Of a stretch of 64,000 bases of DNA, positions 8,677-16,944 are shown one piece after another. The stretch lies in contig JACKDF010000002.1 of assembly GCA_020633655.1 (NCBI GenBank), positions 248,001 through 312,000 on the forward strand, given 5' to 3'. Source of the stretch: Deferribacteres bacterium (GTDB taxonomy: Bacteria > Zhuqueibacterota > Zhuqueibacteria > Zhuqueibacterales > Geothermadaptataceae). Numbering within the stretch: position 1 is the stretch's first letter; every line of letters starts with the position of its first letter. Made by a program: the position numbers and the translations under genes. The notes under the pieces were generated by a model, which had not been told where the DNA came from, searched no databases, and worked only from the letters and a program-made list of their open reading frames with translations.

Positions 8677-10563
8677 TTATTTATCCTGCCAATCTAAAAT
8701 CCGATCAATTGTACTCGTTGTCAGTGGATGATAACCAGCACGAGCATCAGAATAGATGCGCTGTGCCATGGCTTTTCCCTCTTTCGTGCTGGCAAGTGAC
8801 CAATAGAGTGGTGCAACAAATTTTATGCGACCGACACTTGTCAAAAACTCTTCCAATGCTATATAAGATGGGTAATAACGGTTCTGTATGCTTAACATAA
8901 GCCAGCTAAAGAGCACTTCAGAATTTTTTGTTTGGCTGAATGCAAATGTTGCATCCAAATCGGCTAATTTTTTACTTGGTAGCTTTTCTGGCAAATTTTT
9001 AATAAAATATCGCCAGTGATGGGTTGTCCAACCGTTTGTTTTTAGATCTGCGGCAGGAGTGCCGTTCTTAAAGGCTTCAACCTGGTTCTTAACTTCTTGC
9101 AAAGCTGGCGACTCCACCACAACATGGTTTGCCGGCAATCCTGGTTGATAAATCCAATCGTGTAATTGTAATTTTGTTGCCAGTTCTGTGTCCCCTTTAA
9201 TCAAGTTTTCCTGACAATAATTGTAGAATTTTTCTGATGACATTGTTTGAAATGCAAATGTGTTGAAGTAATTTTTCAGGAAAGTATCCCATTTTTCGCG
9301 CCCGACCAAATTTTCCATGGTTCTCAGGAAAAGATGGCCTTTATCATATATGATTGCTGTTGGCGTATTGTCAGGATCATCTCCGGTCAAGTTTTGGCGT
9401 AAAGCGGTACGTTTATTGTCTTTACCCATCTGTTCAATGGTTTGAAGAACATTATCATAATCCAGCTTGGCTAGCATTTCCTTGTAATCATAGCCATAGA
9501 TCTCTTCCATGATTCTGTGTTCAAAATAGGTTGTAAAACCTTCGTTCAACCAAATATCCTCCCAGGTTGAATTGGTTACCAGATTGCCGGACCATGAATG
9601 GGCTAATTCATGGGCAACCAGAGAAACCAGAGATTTATCACCTGCAATCACGGTCGGTGTTGCGAATGTCAATCTGGGATTTTCCATACCACCAAAGGGA
9701 AAGCTGGGTGGAAGAACGATGATATCATAACGATCCCAACGATATGGTCCATATAATTTTTCTGCGGCGACGATCATTTTTTCAGTGTCTTCAAATTCTT
9801 TTGCTGCTGCAGGAAGCACCGATGGCTCAGCGTAAACACCTGCACGGTCGCTTATTGCCTGAAAACCGATATCACCAACCGCAAGGGCGATGAGATAGGA
9901 GGGAATGGCTTGTGGCATGTTAAAGTGATATACACCATCTTTATTTTTTGCCTTTACATTTTCTGCACTCATAATGGCCATGAGTTCCCTGGGAACTCGA
10001 ATTTCTGCCGAATACGTCATTCGAACACCTGGACTATCCTGGCAAGGTATCCAGGTTCGTGCAAAAACTGGTTGATTTTGTGTGAAAAGGAAGGGCAGTT
10101 TTTTGCCTGCAGTCTGTTCTGGTTGTAGCCATTGAACTGCTTTTGCTGTAGTTGTGGAATAATATATATTTACTTGTTTTGTGGATTTCTTGATAGCGAT
10201 GAACAATGCTGCACCTTTGTATTCATCATTTTCACCAAGACGCCAGGTTGTTTCATCTTCATTCGTGCCTAAGGTGATGCGTTCGATCTGCAAATCGCTG
10301 GTATCGAGAATGAGGGTGTCTGTACCGGCGATATTATTTATATTTAATCGGGCACGACCAGACAATTTTTTGGACTCGAAATCCACGTTTAAATCGATGT
10401 CCAAATGCTGAACTTTTACATCCTGAGGATTGGACCATGAGTGGGGGTCCTTTGGAATGTCGAAATGTTTTTTTTGTGTTGAGCAGGTGATTAAGCCAAC
10501 AAGGAGAAAAATAAGTAGTATGTACCGGTTTATTTTAGCAGTGATGGATTTAAATTGAAGCAT
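8677..10563 (-). CDS. M1 family metallo-aminopeptidase, lipoprotein
   Basis: A 628-residue zinc peptidase of the M1 family, LTA4-hydrolase-like group. After a lipoprotein-type signal (lipobox LITC near residue 27) comes the N-terminal beta domain, the exopeptidase motif GGMEN at 291-295 and the zinc site HELAHSW at 318-324 with the third ligand Glu341 in WLNEGF. The C-terminal 150 residues form the helical domain of the LTA4H type. It would trim peptides outside the cytoplasm, anchored to a membrane. A GGAG site lies upstream of the ATG. It sits downstream of the cytochrome cluster but is separated by 274 bases, so co-transcription is uncertain. Confidence 0.93.
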   Translation of the reverse strand: MLQFKSITAKINRYILLIFLLVGLITCSTQKKHFDIPKDPHSWSNPQDVKVQHLDIDLNVDFESKKLSGRARLNINNIAGTDTLILDTSDLQIERITLGTNEDETTWRLGENDEYKGAALFIAIKKSTKQVNIYYSTTTAKAVQWLQPEQTAGKKLPFLFTQNQPVFARTWIPCQDSPGVRMTYSAEIRVPRELMAIMSAENVKAKNKDGVYHFNMPQAIPSYLIALAVGDIGFQAISDRAGVYAEPSVLPAAAKEFEDTEKMIVAAEKLYGPYRWDRYDIIVLPPSFPFGGMENPRLTFATPTVIAGDKSLVSLVAHELAHSWSGNLVTNSTWEDIWLNEGFTTYFEHRIMEEIYGYDYKEMLAKLDYDNVLQTIEQMGKDNKRTALRQNLTGDDPDNTPTAIIYDKGHLFLRTMENLVGREKWDTFLKNYFNTFAFQTMSSEKFYNYCQENLIKGDTELATKLQLHDWIYQPGLPANHVVVESPALQEVKNQVEAFKNGTPAADLKTNGWTTHHWRYFIKNLPEKLPSKKLADLDATFAFSQTKNSEVLFSWLMLSIQNRYYPSYIALEEFLTSVGRIKFVAPLYWSLASTKEGKAMAQRIYSDARAGYHPLTTSTIDRILDWQDK

Positions 10564-10759
10564 AGGATTAACTCCATTTTTTCAGATTTGATTTAAGATT
10601 TCAAATTATAAAAAGTTAGGTGATGTTTTTAATGTTAAGGAATGACTAATATAAAAACTAAACGTTGCGATCAAAATGAAATCATTTTTAGAATTTAGCC
10701 TGAGATTCCGGTTTGTTGGGGAGAAAAATTTTGAAGGGGACTGGCGGACTACCTTCCGG

Positions 10760-10794
10760 CCTGTGCTCCCGAAGTTGTAATCGGGAAACACAGG
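10760..10794. repeat. Hairpin 3' of cytochrome gene
   Basis: Arms CCTGTGCTCCCG (10760-10771) and CGGGAAACACAGG (10782-10794) pair with a small internal bulge and a ten-base loop. It lies about 45 bases beyond the stop of the tetrahaem cytochrome gene. No T run follows on the minus strand, so it may stabilise or delimit an mRNA 3' end rather than act as a classical terminator. Confidence 0.45.
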
Positions 10795-10837
10795 AGTTGA
10801 TCGGATAGGTAATAGAACTTGTGGTATTTATAAAATT

Positions 10838-11389
10838 TTATTGCTTTGGTACCGGATGTGCGATTTTTTCTTTTGCTTCTTCGTAATTGAAGGAAACAAA
10901 TGTCGGACTTTCATCATTATGGCAACCGAGGCACAACTTTTTGTCTGGTTTTACCAAACCAACAGATGCAGGTTCAATTTCACCAGCGCTAATGGCCTTC
11001 ATGGTTTTTTTCGATTTGTATTCTGAACCTGGACCGTGGCATGATTCGCAGCTCACACCTTCTTCAACCGCGTATTTTGGGCCGAGCAGACTTGCATCGG
11101 CATCATACCCTGTAACGTGGCATTTAATACATTCTTTTGCTTTTTGTGGATCAGCAATTCCTTTTTCTTTGGCAATTTTTTTTGCTTCTTCCGAGGCCAG
11201 AGTTTCATAGGCTTTTGAGTGTTTTGAATCGAGCCATTTTGAGAATTGGGCACCATCAGCATCTTTTTGGTGACAGGTTTTGCATTTTGTAGCACCAATG
11301 TAGCCAAATTTTGCCGCATCCTGAGCGAAAGCAGGAATTGCGAATGCAAGTATCATGACCGATGCGAGGAATAGCTTGAATAACTTCAT
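10838..11389 (-). CDS. Tetrahaem cytochrome c (c554-like), copy B
   Basis: A periplasmic 183-residue cytochrome with signal peptide ending AFAQ near residue 23 and four CXXCH motifs: CKTCH, CIKCH, CESCH and CLGCH. Layout and the motif CESCHGPGSEY resemble cytochrome c554-type proteins (PF13435 group), which shuttle electrons between periplasmic partners. It is a close paralogue of the protein encoded at 18249-18803 (shared block IAKEKGIADPQKAKEC). A GGAGG site stands nine bases before the ATG. It is the last gene of the cytochrome cluster but has its own probable promoter, so may also be expressed alone. Confidence 0.93.
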   Translation of the reverse strand: MKLFKLFLASVMILAFAIPAFAQDAAKFGYIGATKCKTCHQKDADGAQFSKWLDSKHSKAYETLASEEAKKIAKEKGIADPQKAKECIKCHVTGYDADASLLGPKYAVEEGVSCESCHGPGSEYKSKKTMKAISAGEIEPASVGLVKPDKKLCLGCHNDESPTFVSFNYEEAKEKIAHPVPKQ

Positions 11390-11604
11390 TTATTTTACCT
11401 CCTTGGGTTAAAATTATATTAATAGCCACACATGAGTTGTGCTTTTACTTCAACAGAAATATGCAAGTATTAAAGCTCATCCAATTAATTGTTTTTTTCA
11501 CAAATTTCACATCCCTGGATGGTAAATGTGATTACATGCATTTCGTGCGAAAAATAAATTATCGACTTTGCTCGCAAGAAATCGCAATTTTTTAAGGACT
11601 GCAA

Positions 11605-11632
11605 TTTATAATTCCTTTTGGTACTAAGTCAA
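11605..11632 (-). promoter_or_regulatory. Probable sigma-70-like promoter of tetrahaem cytochrome gene
   Basis: On the minus strand TTGACT (11632-11627) is followed after 16 bases by TATAAA (11610-11605). It lies about 215 bases upstream of the cytochrome start at 11389. The -35 box falls in the loop of the inverted repeat at 11617-11648. Confidence 0.45.
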
Positions 11633-11648
11633 GTGAAATAGTACCAAA
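11617..11648. repeat. 10-base inverted repeat bracketing a -35 box (operator candidate)
   Basis: TTTGGTACTA at 11617-11626 and TAGTACCAAA at 11639-11648 are exact complements, separated by 12 bases. The enclosed bases contain the -35 element of the promoter proposed for the downstream cytochrome gene. This is the geometry of a repressor or redox-regulator operator. A terminator role is less likely because no T run follows on either strand. Confidence 0.5.
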
Positions 11649-11748
11649 GCAAATAATTTATTTGAACTTGGTTTATTTCTTGGAGCTCTAAAAAAATAAT
11701 TTAATCCAAGATATTTTTTAATTATTATTCCTATAATACGTACTGCGA

Positions 11749-13239
11749 TTATTCCGCATGGCAGGAATAACAGCCCTCTTCTCGCCATTCTTCGTCGATA
11801 TCCTCAGGGTGTTTAAACTCAACACCATTTATATCGGACTGCATGAATTCGCCATTACCTTGTTCAACGATTAAATGACAGACGTTGCAATCATTGGAAA
11901 TGACTTTTCCATCTTCCGTAGAATGCATCCCATCATGACAACGGTAGCAGCCCGGGGCGGAGATATGACCGATATTGTTTGGATAATTTCTCCAGTTCGC
12001 GCGCATTTCCGGGAAATAATTTTTCTGGAAAATGTCCTGTAGAGCTAAAACTGCAGCATCAACTTGTGATTTCTTTTCTTCGTTAATTTCGGGATAATCT
12101 TCTTCATAGAATGTCGTCAATTCTTCTTTAATTCTCTTTAGCCCCTGCTCGGTTGTCGTGTCCGACTCAATCGCTTGTAAAATTTCCATTGATTTCGACT
12201 TGATTTCCGGAAGATCGATGGAGATTGCTCCAGATTCCATAGCTGTGTTGATCGTAAATTGTGGATACTGGTAAATGTGTGAGGGACGGTTGTGGCAGTC
12301 AATACAATCCATTGTACGGATTTCCGAGGCTGGAGGAACTTCATCTCCCAGATCCTCACTTTTAAACTCATGTGTAAACCCGTTCTTGTCGACAAATCGT
12401 ACCCAGGGAATGGTCTGCCTTCTATCGTCCGAAGCATAATACTCAACTTTATTGTTTATATGCCAATGGATACTGGACTCCTTTGTGACATCCCGGCCGC
12501 TCCCACCTCCAATGCGTAATAAAAGACTGTATTTCCAACGGGTATTTTGCTCATCTTCCATAAAATGGATACGGTCTTTTTGTTTTTTCCCATAGAATTT
12601 TTGCGGCCAATGGCACTGTTCGCAGGTTTCTCTTGCAGGGCGTAAGTTATGAATTGGCGTTGGGATTGGGCGCTCATATTTGTTGAACAGAACTGAATAG
12701 ACCTGATAAGCACCGGATAGTTTTGAGCGTACATACCATTCTGCACCGTGTCCTACGTGGCAATCCACGCAGCTTACACGTGCATGGGGGCTGTTTTGGT
12801 ATGCCGTAAACTCGGGCTTCATTACATCATGGCAAACCTGGCCGCAGAAAGTGATGGATTCAGTAAATTCAAAAGCACGGTATGTACCAAGTGACGTAAA
12901 AAGTGCAAGAATACATGTTCCCGTTACAAAAAATATAACACTTCGCATGTGCTGTGGATTGTTTAGATCAATTTTGGGGAGCTTTTGTGCTTTTAACCCT
13001 TTTTGTCGACGACGTCTCTCTTTCAGGGCCCCCATGGGGATAAGCACTAAACCAATAATGAGAAACACCGGCAGGATAATATACGTTAGAATGCCGTAAT
13101 ATGGTGTTTCTGATGGTGAGAATGCATCGAGGAGAATTAGTAAAATTATGATGCAAAAGATAACTCCAGCTAATACGGCTCCCGCCAGGCTTGTAAAATT
13201 GTAAAACGACTCACTGTACTTCCGTTTTTGTTTTTCCAT
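11749..13239 (-). CDS. Membrane-bound multihaem cytochrome c (NapC/NirT-like)
   Basis: About 496 residues. Three membrane helices in the first 130 residues anchor a large periplasmic haem domain. Haem motifs in order: CGQVCH (a CX3CH variant followed by DVM), CVDCH, CEQCH, CIDCH, CYRCH, CNVCH and CYSCH, seven in all. The early part with CVDCHVGHGAEWYVRSKLSG is typical of NapC/NirT quinol dehydrogenases, which pass electrons from quinol to periplasmic acceptors. The ATG at 13239 is chosen because GGAG lies nine bases upstream; in-frame alternatives are ATGs at 13254 and 13248 and a GTG at 13275. A terminator-like hairpin lies upstream of it, between it and the 19-haem gene. Confidence 0.9.
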   Translation of the reverse strand: MEKQKRKYSESFYNFTSLAGAVLAGVIFCIIILLILLDAFSPSETPYYGILTYIILPVFLIIGLVLIPMGALKERRRRQKGLKAQKLPKIDLNNPQHMRSVIFFVTGTCILALFTSLGTYRAFEFTESITFCGQVCHDVMKPEFTAYQNSPHARVSCVDCHVGHGAEWYVRSKLSGAYQVYSVLFNKYERPIPTPIHNLRPARETCEQCHWPQKFYGKKQKDRIHFMEDEQNTRWKYSLLLRIGGGSGRDVTKESSIHWHINNKVEYYASDDRRQTIPWVRFVDKNGFTHEFKSEDLGDEVPPASEIRTMDCIDCHNRPSHIYQYPQFTINTAMESGAISIDLPEIKSKSMEILQAIESDTTTEQGLKRIKEELTTFYEEDYPEINEEKKSQVDAAVLALQDIFQKNYFPEMRANWRNYPNNIGHISAPGCYRCHDGMHSTEDGKVISNDCNVCHLIVEQGNGEFMQSDINGVEFKHPEDIDEEWREEGCYSCHAE

Positions 13240-13300
13240 AACCTTCATCTCCATCTCGTTATAATTAGACGCCACATCTAATATAAGAAAAAATAAAATA

Positions 13301-13350
13301 AGAAAAAAAACAGGTTAAACAAAGACTGTAAAAAAATATTGTTTAACCTG
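13301..13350 (-). terminator. Rho-independent terminator or attenuator inside cytochrome cluster
   Basis: On the minus strand CAGGTTAAACAA (13350-13339) and TTGTTTAACCTG (13322-13311) form a perfect 12-base stem with a 16-base loop, followed at once by eight T residues (13310-13303). It lies just after the 19-haem gene and would stop or reduce transcription before the NapC-like gene. Confidence 0.75.
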
Positions 13351-13386
13351 CTTGAAAAATGTCGAATGCAACTTTATTCTAGAAGT

Positions 13387-16239
13387 TTATCTGTACAGAA
13401 AAACAAGCGCATAGATGGTCAGAATGATAATGGTAGTTCCATAGGCCAAGGCAAAAAAGCCGAAAATTCGTGACCACCTTCGCATCCATTTTGTTGGAGG
13501 TGAAGTTAAATGTTTTTTAATATTTTTAGATTTGATGAGCTGTTCATATTCCCGCGGACGGTCCAGTTTAAGTTCTTCCAGTGAAACACTTCCAGTGAAT
13601 ATAACGGTATCCATGGGGAATTTGTCTGGCCGTGCATGGGTGTTGAAAAAATGAATAGTGAAAATAAAACACGTGGCTAAAAGAGCTTCATCGCTGTGGA
13701 TGATGGTCGCGATATTAATTGCCCACCCAGGTAAACCGTACTTGGTAAAAAATTCGGGGAACCAGAGAATTAATCCGCTTATTCCAATAACACCAACTCC
13801 CCAGAATACTGCAAAGTAATCGAATTTTTCCCAGTACGTCCAACGGCCATAATTGGGGCGTGGGCCGAGACCGACAAACCATTTAATCGTTTGCCAGAAC
13901 TCTACCGCATCGCGCCAGCGTGGAACAAGCGTGTCTTCACCGGAGAACATTTGTTTGAAACTGACTTTTTTGTTGAGCAGTTTCCGAATCAGATAGCCCA
14001 GATGCAATGCGAAATAGAGCATGGTAATAATGGCGGCATAACGGTGGGCATAACCAGTAACGGCGTATCCACCGAGAATTTTTGAAATGGTCTGAAAAAT
14101 GCCAACCTGGGAGAATTTAATTGTCAGGCCTGTGAGCGCCAAGGAGATAAAACTTAGAATGACCAGAATATGGAGAAAGCGTGAAAATGGATCGAAACGC
14201 TGAACGTGTTTGTTTTTGTACGGAACACTAATCCCGGATTCCAGCGCAGCTTTATGCAATTTACGAATTTTTCCTCGTTCAACAACGGCGCGTGGAATCC
14301 ATAATAAAGTATGAAAACCGAAAAATCCTATCGTGCCAAGCAGCAGACCCGTCATGAAAATAAAGGTGTAGTAGAGGTAAGGATATTTCTCCTTATCGTG
14401 GTGGGTTGCGTGGGCTAAATAGCTGGCAAATCGCACATTGGAATCATCATGGCAGGCAGAACAAGTTTTCACGATATTCGCCTGACTGAGCGTCGATGCC
14501 GGATCGTTTGCTTTCAAAATATTATGTGCGCCATGGCAATCGTAACATTTTGCTGTAGTGATTTCTCCCAATTGAGAGACTTTACCATGGAAAGTTTCGA
14601 AATAAGTTTCAGCGACTTTTTCGTGGCACCTGCCGCATTGATCGAGAATGTCCTGCCTGAAATTGCTAACATCCACCCGCGTTATTTTATGGGATGAGTG
14701 GCAGTCATTACAGGCGGGGAGTTTTTCCTCGGTCTGAGTGATCGCAGGACTATGTATGCTCGTTTTAAAGACTTCAAAAATGCCGAGGTGGCATTGGGCG
14801 CAAGTCGTGGAAATATTTTTTGGATTGACTGTTGACTCAGGATCCGTAATTGGTTTTTCGTTGTGCGCAGTATGGCAATCGATACATGTCGCAGTGACCA
14901 TCAATCCACTTTCCAGTAAACCTTTGCCATGGATACTCATGGTATAATTACGGATAATATTCTTTTCTTCGCCCTTGTAAATACGTGCTGCTTTTTCTCC
15001 TTCACGGTGGCATTTGCCGCATAAATCAGGAATATTGCGGGCAAATGTTGGCGAGGTAATGTCTGTTTTCAATTTTATCGCATGCGTACCATGGCAGTCG
15101 CTACAATAGGGCGCTGCGTTCGTCGAATCTGCATTCGCATAGAGCTTGCCGTGTTGGCTGTCGTTGTAAAGTGTCACCTCTTCTGCATGGCACATTGAAC
15201 AGTCAACCGGGCCACTATTCTTGCAAACAGGATTTTTGGAAATGCTAACTTTGCTGTGGCACTTCACGCACGTGTTGTCAGCGTGCGCAGAATGTTTTAC
15301 CTGTTCAGGGTCAATGGTCAGAGAAATTTTTTCACCATCAACTATTTTAAATACATCATCTTTTGTGTGACACTCGATGCAATCGGAATCCGGGAAGGTT
15401 TTCTCGTAATCTACCCGACGAACCTCATGTGGTTTATGACAATCGACACAAATTGGAATTTCATCCGGATTTTTTTGCCAGAGTTCTCCACGAATGACCT
15501 TTGTGTGCACGCGTTCAATCTCAGCGTGGCATTTTTCACAAGTTTTTGGAATGTTGTGCTTATTGATGGATGATTCGGGATTTTCATGTGGCAGAATGTC
15601 GTGGGATGTATGGCAACTTGTGCAAACGGCAGTAACGATGAGTCCACGTCTGAATAAACCATCACCGTGTATCGATTGCGAATAATTTGCAAGAATTCCA
15701 TGCTCTGAAATTTGCTTTAATTTGGAAACAGGGGTACCTTCTTTGTGGCAGGTACCGCAGAGATTGGGGATGTTTAAAACGTAGGTTCGTGAGTTCTTGT
15801 TGGTGGCTGGCAGGATGTCGTGCTTGCCGTGACAGGATTGGCAGTTTGGTGCGAGATAAGCTTCTTTTTCCCACGCCTTGCCATGCAAGCTGCGTTTGTA
15901 TTTTTCAACGGCATCCTCGTGGCAATTGGCGCAGTTGACCTTCTCGATTGGTTCTCCATCCGGATGAACATCGAGATCGATATCCTCATGACACGCGGTG
16001 CATTCTTCTTTTGCGTGAATAGATTTCATAAAACTGTTTCTATTCACATAGATGGAAATTTCTTTGCCACCCCGTTCCATCGTCTCGCCTTTTTCGCCGT
16101 GACAGTCGAGGCATTCATCTACCTCATCTTGCGCGAAAATAGGGGAGATTATAGCGAAAAAGAAAAGCAGGATGGCAATTTGTACTGATTTGAATAAGAC
16201 AAAGAACAGCTTTGGCACTCCAACACGGTAACTCGGCAT
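13387..16239 (-). CDS. 19-haem cytochrome c fused to b-type cytochrome membrane domain
   Basis: A 950-residue fusion. A signal segment (about 10-36, ending IFAQ) is followed by a periplasmic region with 19 CXXCH motifs, from CLDCH near 43 to CSACH near 590. The C-terminal third is a membrane domain with several helices and conserved His residues (SRFLHILVIL, GYAHRYAA, FALHLGYL, IIHSDEALLA, FTIHFFNTHA) as in di-haem b-type cytochromes. The domain order resembles Geobacter CbcL, an inner-membrane quinol dehydrogenase for extracellular electron transfer, but has about twice as many c haems. An AGGATG site overlaps the short gap to the upstream b-type gene, nine bases away, indicating coupling. 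Confidence 0.92.
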   Translation of the reverse strand: MPSYRVGVPKLFFVLFKSVQIAILLFFFAIISPIFAQDEVDECLDCHGEKGETMERGGKEISIYVNRNSFMKSIHAKEECTACHEDIDLDVHPDGEPIEKVNCANCHEDAVEKYKRSLHGKAWEKEAYLAPNCQSCHGKHDILPATNKNSRTYVLNIPNLCGTCHKEGTPVSKLKQISEHGILANYSQSIHGDGLFRRGLIVTAVCTSCHTSHDILPHENPESSINKHNIPKTCEKCHAEIERVHTKVIRGELWQKNPDEIPICVDCHKPHEVRRVDYEKTFPDSDCIECHTKDDVFKIVDGEKISLTIDPEQVKHSAHADNTCVKCHSKVSISKNPVCKNSGPVDCSMCHAEEVTLYNDSQHGKLYANADSTNAAPYCSDCHGTHAIKLKTDITSPTFARNIPDLCGKCHREGEKAARIYKGEEKNIIRNYTMSIHGKGLLESGLMVTATCIDCHTAHNEKPITDPESTVNPKNISTTCAQCHLGIFEVFKTSIHSPAITQTEEKLPACNDCHSSHKITRVDVSNFRQDILDQCGRCHEKVAETYFETFHGKVSQLGEITTAKCYDCHGAHNILKANDPASTLSQANIVKTCSACHDDSNVRFASYLAHATHHDKEKYPYLYYTFIFMTGLLLGTIGFFGFHTLLWIPRAVVERGKIRKLHKAALESGISVPYKNKHVQRFDPFSRFLHILVILSFISLALTGLTIKFSQVGIFQTISKILGGYAVTGYAHRYAAIITMLYFALHLGYLIRKLLNKKVSFKQMFSGEDTLVPRWRDAVEFWQTIKWFVGLGPRPNYGRWTYWEKFDYFAVFWGVGVIGISGLILWFPEFFTKYGLPGWAINIATIIHSDEALLATCFIFTIHFFNTHARPDKFPMDTVIFTGSVSLEELKLDRPREYEQLIKSKNIKKHLTSPPTKWMRRWSRIFGFFALAYGTTIIILTIYALVFLYR

Positions 16240-16248
16240 AATGGCATC

Positions 16249-16944
16249 CTAAATGGTGGTTTTATGTTCCTTTTCCAGAATCGATTTCAATTCACCCTCA
16301 TGTTCAGCTAACATCTCTTCATGGGTTAAATAACCATTAAACATACTGAAGTTAACCGGGTAGGTTTCTGGATTCGCAATCACAAAATAGAAATGCCAAA
16401 CCAGAATCGAGAGGGAAGCGAGTATCGCTTCATAATAGTGAATTACCCTGGCAACATCCAGATAAAAGAGCGAAAGGTATTGTAAGAAGATGTTTTCGAA
16501 CCATAAGGATAATCCGGTTACCAGCATGACAATAGTGCCCCAGATCAATGCCCAGTATTCAAATTTTTCCCAGTAAGTATAATGAGAAAAAAGAACAGGC
16601 TTTGTTTTTACGCCCAGATTCTGCAAAATTTTGTCACGCATATGGCGAAAATCCTCGGGTTTCAAAAGAAGTTGCTTCAGTTGAAACCTTCCTCTGGCTG
16701 TGAAAAATAAGTAGCCCACATGATAAACAGCAACTGCAGTATTAATCGTGGCGGCTATTCTATGCACGAGGGAGCGTAAGTCGATAGAATCACCGACAAC
16801 CATGGGAATAGCCCACCAGGTATCGGGATAGCGCAGGGCAAAGCCGGATATAACAAGTACAATAAAAGAGATGGCAAGGAGCCAATGCTGAATGCGTTCG
16901 TTGACCGTCCAGCGCAAATATAGTTTTTGATTATTAGCGTCCAT
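16249..16944 (-). CDS. Stand-alone b-type cytochrome subunit
   Basis: A 231-residue integral membrane protein with about four to five helices and His residues placed as in cytochrome b561/hydrogenase b-type subunits: RIQHWLLAIS near 18, LVHRIAA and VYHVGYL in the middle, and VIHYYEAILA plus VWHFYFV near 180-195. It is homologous to the C-terminal domain of the 19-haem fusion; both end with a P-x-x-YP/FP segment and an EEM/EEL helix. It overlaps the 11-haem gene by 11 bases. Together the two encode the split equivalent of the fused gene. It should bind quinol and pass electrons to the haem partner. Confidence 0.9.
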   Translation of the reverse strand: MDANNQKLYLRWTVNERIQHWLLAISFIVLVISGFALRYPDTWWAIPMVVGDSIDLRSLVHRIAATINTAVAVYHVGYLFFTARGRFQLKQLLLKPEDFRHMRDKILQNLGVKTKPVLFSHYTYWEKFEYWALIWGTIVMLVTGLSLWFENIFLQYLSLFYLDVARVIHYYEAILASLSILVWHFYFVIANPETYPVNFSMFNGYLTHEEMLAEHEGELKSILEKEHKTTI

